Of a stretch of DNA of 64,000 nt, positions 60,301 to 64,000 are shown piece after piece. How positions within the stretch are numbered: the stretch's first letter is position 1; every line of letters begins with the position of its first letter. Under the pieces are notes generated by a model. That model searched no databases. It had not been told where the DNA came from and saw only the letters and a list, made by a program, of their open reading frames with translations. Made by a program: the position numbers and the translations under genes. Origin of the DNA: JACVRM01 sp963817375 (lineage in GTDB: Bacteria; Actinomycetota; Thermoleophilia; Gaiellales; Gaiellaceae); the NCBI GenBank assembly GCA_963817375.1, contig CAWFOB010000007.1:156241-220240 (forward strand), in the 5' to 3' direction.

Positions 60301-61882
60301 CTACGCCGGCACGGACGTCGCGCTGCTGACCACAACCAGCTCGCTCACGGCGCCCTTCCCGCTGCCGGCGCCGACGGCGGTCGTCGCGCCGACGGTCAAC
60401 GGCGGCGACGTCAAGACGGGGACGATCACCGGCGCGAACGGCACCTTCACCGTCACCGGCAGCCACACCTACGTCGAGGAACAGACGACGCCCTACCTGG
60501 TCAGGGTCACGATCAACGACCTGCACGACCCCACCAACCACGTGACGGTGACCACGACGGGGAACGTCGCCGACGCACCGTTGAACGCCGGCCCGCTCAC
60601 CCTGCCGGCCGCGACCGTGAACGTTCCGCTCCAGATCTCGTTCGCGTTCCAGGACACCAACCCGGCAGGGCCCGCATCCGACTTCACGGCCTCCATCACC
60701 TGGGGTGACGGCGGCCAGTCAACGACCCTCGCCACCGGCGGAAACGGCGCCTTCCTCGTGGTCGCCGGCCACACGTACACGGCGCCCGGCACCTACCAGG
60801 TGATCGTCAACGTGCTCGACGACGGCGGCAGTAGCACCTCCGCGCAGGGGACGATCGTGATCGCGCCGCCGCTCGTGGCGACCGGCGTGCCGGTGATGTC
60901 GACGGAAGGGCTGTCGTTCACGGCGACGGTGGCGACGTTCACCGACCCGAACACGTCGTCGACGCCGGCCGACTACGTGGCCACGATCGACTGGGGCGAC
61001 GGGTCGAGCTCGACCGGAACCATCACCGGCTCGGCGGGCAGCTTCTCCGTCGGCGGGACGCACACCTACGCGGACGAGACGAAGACCCCCTTCACGGTGA
61101 CGATCACGATCACCGACGCCCACAACCCGAGCCGGCAGGCGACGCCGACCTCGACCGCGACCGTGGTCGACGCGCCGTTGCACGCCGGCGCCTTCACGCT
61201 GCCTCCGACGTCGGCCGTGAACGTCCCGGTCAATGCGCGGTTCGTCTTCACGGACGACAACCCGACGCCTGCGATCGACGATTTCACGTTCGTCATCGAC
61301 TGGGGAGACGGCCAGAAGCTGCAGGGGCCTGCTGGTCCGGTGAGCGGCCAGCTCCTTGCCCACGGCACGCACCTGTACGCGTCGACCGGCACGTTCACCG
61401 TCACCGTCACCGTCATCGACGAGGGCGGCAGCCGCACCTCCGCAAGCGGGTCGATCACGATCGTCGCACCGACGATCACGGCGCAGGGCGCGCCGGTCAC
61501 CGCGACCGAGGGGCTGTCGTTCGCAGCGCCGGTGGCGACGTTCACGGATCCGGACACCACGTCGACGGCCGCCGACTACGCCGCGATCATCGACTGGGGC
61601 GACGGCTCGCTGCCGTCGGTCGGAACCGTTACCGGCTCCGCCGGCAGCTTCACGGTGACGGGAACGCACACCTATGCCGAAGAGACCAGCACGCCCTACG
61701 CGGTGACCGTCACGATTCTCAACGCGGCCGACGCGCGCAAGCAGGCGAGCGTGAAATCGACGGCGACCGTGCTCGACGCGCCGCTGCACGCGGTCGCCCT
61801 GACACTGCCGTCGCAGGGCGCGGTCGGCGTTTCGGTGCCGTTCTCGTTCGTCTTCTCGGACGACAACCCGCAGGCGCCGTGA
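48317..61882 (+). CDS. Giant repetitive surface protein, central and C-terminal part
   Basis: The 4521-codon frame is the direct continuation of the preceding one. The open frame from the G-run reads DSSGGSGFGVSGAFPVGVIT, and 48317 is only the first in-frame start codon. Residues to about 3450 are long beta-solenoid-like repeats (SVTAESTDTDSVIDGKIVTL-type strands) carrying six more GLxDGxxYY modules at about 51.3, 53.1, 55.2, 55.4, 55.7 and 56.0 kb. From 58.7 kb PKD-like beta-sandwich repeats begin (TATIDWGDGP, THTYAEEGVYPVRVTIT). Three have a nested insertion, followed by an array with a 200-residue period. Very few Cys occur. The frame stops at TGA 61880-61882 inside a repeat, with recognisable repeat sequence on both sides. 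Function as an adhesive or cell-envelope fibre is inferred. Confidence 0.85.
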   Translation: MITDVTTAHIDSGAVIDGGPVHVDAIDNLARYTIAGGLGVGQSTGVGMSVAVNIISRTTSAYIGAPDGQAAGHAGTQVNSLGDVTVNALTEGDLWTFAIAGGVSAQEKDPQKNAKAPDPTPGDKILQDYGPGLEYIGSLFDDTPPAPPTPPPQSAKPKAPSKPTTGLGIAGSLSFNYVVPQTTLAFINDTGKISAHDIGLSSDDGSSIISASGAAAFAFGKDNSKSTGIAGALSFNDVNSITRSYVAGATLTATAYLANDPRGPPGGDVTLDATRSGSIYAFSAGLAATTSSQKSTSLAGSVSVSVLIGRTEATLSNTTVLADGQVAATAGNSSTILAVGGGVAVAIGGGSSKGLGGSLAVNEISSSTKAEILNSHIGTDAKPVSQVGVAASNDNTIRSVAVSAGVATGLSFAATIAVNLLTDDPVTGTQSQVVADVTGSDVHATGLVRVDAHDDSTIQSIAGALALSFKASAIGVSLAFSIISTDVTADIADSTVTAGSVSVTAESTDTDSVIDGKIVTLAVGGAVSLAGGNGVSAGASVNVIVDHVTAGIHGSTTTVTAKSGDVDVQAADTATIGALGGNVGIALGGTAAGLGIGANVIVDTATAVIDSAHVQATAASVVVEADETASIFAITVGAAGADDSAVGGSITVAVIVDSAFASIVGSAIVSAFANVDVKATNGAHIVAVAGEIVVALGAGAAVGAALVSDTIVNDTEAMIDTAATVSTTGLGAVHSDVLGGGHQGVFVEASSTPEIEVFAIGGGGSGDGPAILGSATVSVIDDTAKAFVGHTGAGTPPAAGVNSSADVDVVAYSNMLLIGGAGAIAIGLGSAGVGIGADVGVATVRTTARIGDAASVRANGSIFVLARKDDAVYSISVAGAAGFETAVAATAGVSVLTLPTTAIIDAGSVVRANGNVVVSARDDTNVVIVAGNLSVSGTVGSVGIAGGVSVVNKTTEASVASGATVTALGNGGGVTVETGAFDNHPAAEAPQAPGVAVSFTTANVDPIGDRISSPNAGNLQNGDQVVYSSSATPIAGLENDGVYFIVNDNGTSFQLSKTKGGPIVDLKTPPGGPSPTVKHSVTRINGVGLPSISNSNVQPTSANATAQTATRDGLVVVAVSMNTIADAGVAVGVSAVGVAVQVAGSVGAHTINTRAHIDAGASINPDDTGAAAAQSVYVDAGRSYQSLTIGGAGNATAGVGAVPAVAVPVLSGDTTAYIGTTQNLDSRRAHTPGTSFQTVVTAKTDVDVEAHAQETFTVVAAGVSVATTSIAGSVAVVALDISTTAVIAGDVHVVAGGNVLVLAQDDSTAYTIAGAIGLGLAGGGGAGAFAVTLFTKSTTAVIGGAAVVDATGSSNSRPIVGVPTGAQAPDGSFVDANGNFFTTIVQGVGVQARSSEHVVAVGGSAGGGEFVGIAGAVTVELMNADAFAAIEGAAKVNTPQSVNVSATDTVDSTAVAGSLGVGGGGVGASVDVELIRNDVTALVGTSNVVSAGDTLTVNGLSRRTLSGFGIAVGAGGVGLGGGIVIFSVGGDFMSSYTNPDSSGSADALSNGKGDDVVSSLTNDLTGAIPAVAPAPPTSPTFQPSDVNGTTHSIHFAASPGFYTGEAVVYHAGSAGPFLPPLPILGLADGATYYVIADPNDPTKIQLAATALDATEGHALPIAPGPATGAQTLAPASATAQQAGHGAAGATGASSMLTTAVGADEPEDVGSGTSATLGGSVTARAVAVNARAKTTLNVVAGGAAAGGGGAVGVGLAVVTLDADVTATIRLSTTITATGTSGALTVEAQSDNTIGTVGFAGAASGIVALGAAVAVVNDTGTTRALLGAELDDSGNIVQFAGPGAASVGGDGFGSVTVKAESSRHLNIATGAASFSAGLGAGASITIGSVTGETRALVGAFTTLGTAAKPIGALTVLATATIAVEPHDSGGPMGIALAAGSAGAAGGVVVVTIGTAGADLVAAEIGDGAVVEAKGAVIVRATSSLAAEHVVLGAGSAGFAALGGGFAGSTIQGTTRAQVDGNASVDAGSLAVRADGTAHAAAELDAVSVGILGASGGLATATVDADVAALVGPAPGTPAAGTHVSTGSGLVDVEATSAQNATATGHSGGGGVVGLSVLNANASLTSSTTAGLGDGTRVPAAGGLTVRAETLSASAGATVLVITGGEVSIGNTTVTSVSEPQVTAFLGDGVKVGSAAAPITGDVSVTATGRGEADASGSIYGGGGIEVGVPQVYGTDDPTVDAHIGTDSEGLTVVVTLTSIHVQAELTKTTQTAPPDDTIQAADKVGDTLTFTFPLAEGTSVQYFAGFPIIAPGTPIGGLHDGAVYTLLDAGTNLIRLGTLFSLDSIDPTRETITIPGGVGFQTGDCVVYDSRGLGSILQPSQAGATTCDDKGANGKEFYVRVVNSTTIKLYTTKAAATTPSLDAPVAATALAADGTHLTLSTQSFTQEQAVMYRAGATLTFSSLSVGANCSPGSRLICPQGGNTFATGDAVVYHALSGSALGGLEDDHTYYVFEFSFAGFNIAFGLADSYCHAVGASGDPSHCGGIAQQTIAITPTSNNGDLHSLARDLGGLEDGVTYYVRSISGQSIQLAKTPDPNATPITLDATHRTGKTDFNHFFGAVQVDLTTAGVKPGQQALYADLTTGLPYTECGQQGDPLCQRLAAPGGASLLSAFPPAGDGVSSVSAQGGTGGVGNFSFTKAALVGTPSVNATLAAKTLTAGQDVELHAISAFDATTYANSSGGGVVSVGKAIAETDLCDVDPTVFPLSDAPGCSAPTISRVMAGTSIAAGRDVTIDASTDHDISATAVADGGGLVAGNISYSYANLRNDVEVQIGGGSSISAGRSLELRVDSGTTGLASSETYTIAVGAGADSNNTIGASQRGVHIGSADDQAQRSITIGTRATLRAATVNMLAKTSRLDLSAVDTATSASPLFFGVTTAFANAEVDAFADTFVDVQGQAVIQGDQGVDLEARNGGDAGDSLTITRNASVLSVSLIPPQEADSDGIDSFSAYVRTEAGAIVIAGARSGTAGDLFASPSGLNLALYAAGQNGSISVNTVLSGPPNGQNGSWRDVHVAWDADVVVLGGTQAHPTLVVGADGRVIADNGVQLINSFTGLPYTPAVGELVDLHSANPAAYTIADILNTGHADVLFQTVDGSGSLTTPLIKNDQANGKDKPWPVFEFQDTLAGVTILDSSGFTMIVGKIDLVNPTAETGQQPVAGNPVTEMQPGSYAAWPTPGLFTPVRVPIQFDVRASAGSALAPSCAPPAQECVDIEKSGPGGVVLNGGINNPVGATRIVVAQGNLTTSGKPLVTNTLDVEVATGSIGTTSAPLALYLVQFSELPHVGGPSTATLRRPDLVAHAALDVNLVYRGLDRVPGGSTVTISTTNVTAGRTKNVSALATLSEFAAAIDFDVTAIVTQEAANPSWGSPGITIHTHFRPDGDVAAKHDPAVYGNDVNGAVNAGVPFQTTEGVKFSGVVAVFTDPAPSTPGAITATIDWGDGPNEVQSLSITGSPTIGVLTLNWTPPGGTPKSTPAIAYNANAAQVCNALTTAFGAGNFSCTGGPLPGKAVNITFIGAYAATDVAQLTTTAVLFSSGSSPHVTTTVNGGDVSTGTVSASPNGFTLSGTHTYAEEGVYPVRVTITKSSTTTPIRTTGTVLDAPLTAGLAVGGPVTVGTPTGAALIFTDSYALGPTSDFTVSIDWGDGPSEVQSLSIVGGAARGTFSLNWTPPGGTLKSTGALSANASAAGVCQALGAAFGDNNFSCTGGPLPGAITITFVGAYAGMDVAELTTTDSFRPGVESFTVVTTIADGHGDVTANVPVAPFSTSDNDPRNRFRAPSTHTYAAPGTYKITGTVVDIGGSRAVAVGFATVTDQPITGKGTTFNTIEGQPGVSPGFSGTVATFTSPDTSTTTSGFSASIDWGDGPNEAQVLVIPGLVTGGSFTLSWTPPGGALKSTAAIVYNASAAQVCQALSDAFGASNFSCTGGPLPGPIVITFVGAYAGTDVALLTTTSSLTAPFPLPAPTAVVAPTVNGGDVKTGTITGANGTFTVTGSHTYVEEQTTPYLVRVTINDLHDPTNHVTVTTTGNVADAPLNAGPLTLPAATVNVPLQISFAFQDTNPAGPASDFTASITWGDGGQSTTLATGGNGAFLVVAGHTYTAPGTYQVIVNVLDDGGSSTSAQGTIVIAPPLVATGVPVMSTEGLSFTATVATFTDPNTSSTPADYVATIDWGDGSSSTGTITGSAGSFSVGGTHTYADETKTPFTVTITITDAHNPSRQATPTSTATVVDAPLHAGAFTLPPTSAVNVPVNARFVFTDDNPTPAIDDFTFVIDWGDGQKLQGPAGPVSGQLLAHGTHLYASTGTFTVTVTVIDEGGSRTSASGSITIVAPTITAQGAPVTATEGLSFAAPVATFTDPDTTSTAADYAAIIDWGDGSLPSVGTVTGSAGSFTVTGTHTYAEETSTPYAVTVTILNAADARKQASVKSTATVLDAPLHAVALTLPSQGAVGVSVPFSFVFSDDNPQAP
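58740..60420 (+). repeat. Three PKD-like units with a nested AAQVC...TGGPLPG insertion
   Basis: Units begin near 58.74, 59.35 and 60.00 kb (period about 610-655 bp). Each starts as a PKD strand (IDWGDGPNEVQSLSI or similar). An insertion follows of the form WTPPGGT-KST-AI-YNA-AAQVC-AL-AFG-NFSCTGGPLPG-ITFVGAYAGTDVA-LTTT before the PKD sequence resumes. Nucleotide similarity between copies is high. The inserted piece resembles a module known in other giant extracellular proteins. Confidence 0.8.
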
Positions 61883-64000
61883 GTCGACTTCGTGGCGACG
61901 ATCGAGTGGGGCGACGGTTCGGTCCCCCGGGGAACCGATCGACGTGGCGGTCCCAACGGCGACGTCCAGGTCGACGGCAGCCACTCGTACGGTCGCTCGG
62001 ACTACGTCGCGACGGTCACCGTGAGGCGAGGATGTCGGCGGCAGCAATCGGCGCGGCCGTCGATCGTGACCGTCCCGACGTCGCCCATCGGGGCGGGTGC
62101 ACCGATCGGCTGACCGCGTCGGAGGGGCCAGCCGTTCACGGCCGAGGTCGCGACGTTCACGGTGCACCCCAATGCGGTGACGACCGACTTCACGGCGACG
62201 ATCGACTGGGGCGACGGCGTCGATCTCGACCGGGACGTGGCCAGGTCCCGACGGCACCTTCACCGTGACCGGCACGCACACGTACCCCGAGGAGACAGCG
62301 CGCCAACACGCCGTACGCCATCGTGGTGTCGATCAGGAGCGATCGGCGGGCGGCGTCGGCGTCGCCACGACGCGACAGTCCTCGACGCGCAGACTGCACG
62401 CGGTCGCGCTGACGCTGCCGGTGCCGCCGGCGGCGTTGACGGCGTCGCGATTCCGGTGTCCGTCACATTCTCCGACGACAACCCGGTCGGCCGGCGGCGA
62501 TTTCACGGTCACGATCGACTGGGGCGACGGCACGTCGGTAACCGCCGGGACGGTGAAGGTCGCGTCCGGCCAGTTCACGGCGCTGGGTCGCACACCTACA
62601 GGCGCGCCGGCCTCTACCAGACGGTGATCACCATCTCCGACGTCGGGGGGAGCAGACGTCCGCCACCGAAGCCGTCGCGATCGCGCGGTCCCGCTCGTGG
62701 CCATCGCACCTCGATTTCACCGTCAACGAAGGTGACCAGTTCTCGGGGCCGGTGGCGATCTTCGACGGCCGAGCGGGCGGCGGCCCGACTACACGGCGAC
62801 GATCGACTGGGGCGACGGCACGCCGACCTCGACGGGTACGGTCACCGGGTCCTCGGGCCACTTCTCGGTCAGCGGCACGCATACCTATGCGGAGGAGACA
62901 AGCGCGCCCGTCGCCGTTCACGGTCTCGGTGTTGATCAGGAACCTCCACGTTGTGGCCAGGCAGGTGACGGTGGGGACGATCGCGACGGTGGTCGACGCG
63001 CCGCTGCAGGCGGTCACGCTGACGCTCCCGTCGCAGGGCATCGTCGACTCGTCGGTGCCACTGTCGTTCGTGTTCTCCGACGACAACCCGGGGGAGCTGG
63101 GCTTCGGCGAGCGACTTCACCTTCGTCATCGACTGGGGCGACGGCCTGGCGTCGGCAGGGACGCAGGTGGTCAGCTCCGGCAGCCAGTTCGTCGTGAACG
63201 GGAGCCGCGCGTACGCATTGCCCGGCACGTACGTCGTCACCGTCAACGTGCTCGACGACGGCGGCAGCCGCACGTCTGCTGGCGGGCTCATCGTGATCAA
63301 GCCGTCGGTGATCGGCGCGCACGGCACCCGCGATCACCGAGACGGAGGGGATCGCCTTCACAGCGGTGGTGGCGACGTTCGCCGATACGACCGCGTCGGC
63401 GGCCGACTACGCGGCGACGATCAACCTGGGCGACGGATCGAGTTCGAGCGGCACGGTGAGCGGGTCCACCGGCAGCTTCTCGGTGCAGCGGCACGCACAC
63501 GTACGCCGAGGAGGGCGGCGACGAGCATCACGGTGGCGATCGCCAACGTCCACGACGCAGCCAAGCAGGCGACCGTGGGCTCGATCGCGACCGTGGTCGA
63601 GCGCGCTCCACGCGGTCGCGCTCGCGCTGCCGCCCTCGGCGCCCCCAACGTCTCGGTTCCGCTGTCGTTCGTGTTCTCGGACAGACAACCCGCGGCGCCT
63701 GCGACCGATTTCTCGTACACGATCGACTGGGGCGACGGGTCGAGCTCGGCCGGGACGCACGTGACCGTCGTGAACGGACAATTCGTCGTCAACGACAGCC
63801 ACGCGTACTCGACGACAGGCACGTTCACGGTGACCGTCACCGTGGTCGACGACGGCGGCAGCCGCACCTCCGCCACCGGGACGATCGTGATCTCCATGTC
63901 GACGATCGCGGCGCAGGGCACGATGTGACGGAGACCGAGGGGCTGCCATTTCGCCGGCGACGGTGGCGACGTTCACGGATCCGACCGGGTCGGCGGCCGA
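60886..64000 (+). repeat. Tandem array of about 600-bp PKD-pair repeats
   Basis: A 200-residue unit made of two PKD-like domains recurs with starts near 60.89, 61.49, 62.10, 62.70, 63.31 and 63.92 kb. The first domain contains EGLSFTATVATFTDP, ATIDWGDGSS and GTHTYADE; the second contains LPSQG..VSVPLSFVFSDDNP, FTYTIDWGDG and VTVTVVDDGGSRTSA. The first two units are in frame; later ones are recognisable only piecewise in changing frames. The array continues past the window. Confidence 0.85.
61883..64000 (+). pseudogene. Frame-disrupted continuation of the giant protein (PKD repeats)
   Basis: Directly after TGA 61880-61882 the same frame continues VDFVATIEWGDGSVP, so the repeat is unbroken at the sequence level. 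From here each 200-residue unit is spread over all three plus frames, with shifts about every 50-200 nt. Examples are GVDLDRDVARSRRHL after ATIDWGDG near 62.2 kb, DFTVTIDWGDGTSVTAGTVK at 62.5 kb, and FVVNDSHAYSTTGTFTVTVT at 63.8 kb. Substitutions are also more frequent. Either this portion has decayed, or the sequence is poorly resolved in a tandem repeat. I favour the latter because damage starts abruptly. Confidence 0.65.

Noticed and set aside
60886..64000. CRISPR array or mobile-element repeats at the right end
   Set aside because: The period is 600 bp and the units encode PKD domains; no spacers, transposase or terminal inverted repeats are seen.

Overview
The window is about 70% GC by eye, uses many GTG/TTG starts and overlapping GTGA/ATGA gene junctions, and shows repeated cases of a TANNNT hexamer 6-8 nt before a start codon (leaderless-type promoters). 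Together with the gene content (rpsF-ssb-rpsR-rplI-dnaB cluster, SPW and GAP/Sap-type membrane proteins, ppk, DUF2252) this fits a deep-branching Actinomycetota, most likely Thermoleophilia-like; the class is an inference.

Layout. 1-5.0 kb: dnaB (interrupted by an intein that runs off the left edge), rplI, rpsR, ssb and rpsF on the minus strand, a small membrane-anchored protein, and a gap with DnaA-box-like sites that may be near oriC. 5.2-12.6 kb: a GT-C type membrane protein, then trpD-trpCF-trpB-trpA (minus) back to back with a kynurenine-formamidase-like hydrolase and kynureninase (plus). Both arms meet at anthranilate and their start codons are about 20 bp apart. 12.7-13.7 kb: a secreted lipase with nine Gly-His dipeptides and a CRP-like palindrome upstream.

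13.8-26.0 kb is the most system-like part. Two divergent sets of overlapping genes encode a receiver-nucleotide cyclase, a cyclic-nucleotide-binding (CNB) protein and a transporter with HEAT-like repeats on one side; on the other an Hpt protein, a giant hybrid histidine kinase (about 5 GAF, 2 PAS, two receivers), an MFS transporter fused to a CNB domain, and an ATP-grasp ligase. I read this as a local phosphorelay-to-cyclic-nucleotide circuit acting on two transporters.

26.1-42.2 kb carries accessory genes: SPW and GAP membrane proteins, a cupin, DUF2252, small proteins, ppk, a surface-sugar group (MGDG-synthase-like glycosyltransferase, EamA transporter, polysaccharide deacetylase, sugar epimerase, DegT-type aminotransferase, phosphodiester glycosidase), an alpha/beta hydrolase, a tandem class II aldolase and a secreted family 3 glycosidase.

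42.5-64 kb is one giant surface protein gene that runs off the right edge: N-terminal membrane segment, Pro/Ala/Thr linker, thousands of residues of beta-strand repeats with interspersed binding-type modules, then PKD-like tandem repeats. A G-run frameshift splits it at 48.26 kb. Beyond 61.88 kb the reading frame breaks every 50-200 nt although the repeats remain recognisable. Single-base frameshifts also occur in rplI and twice in the hybrid kinase, so some indel error in the sequence is likely.
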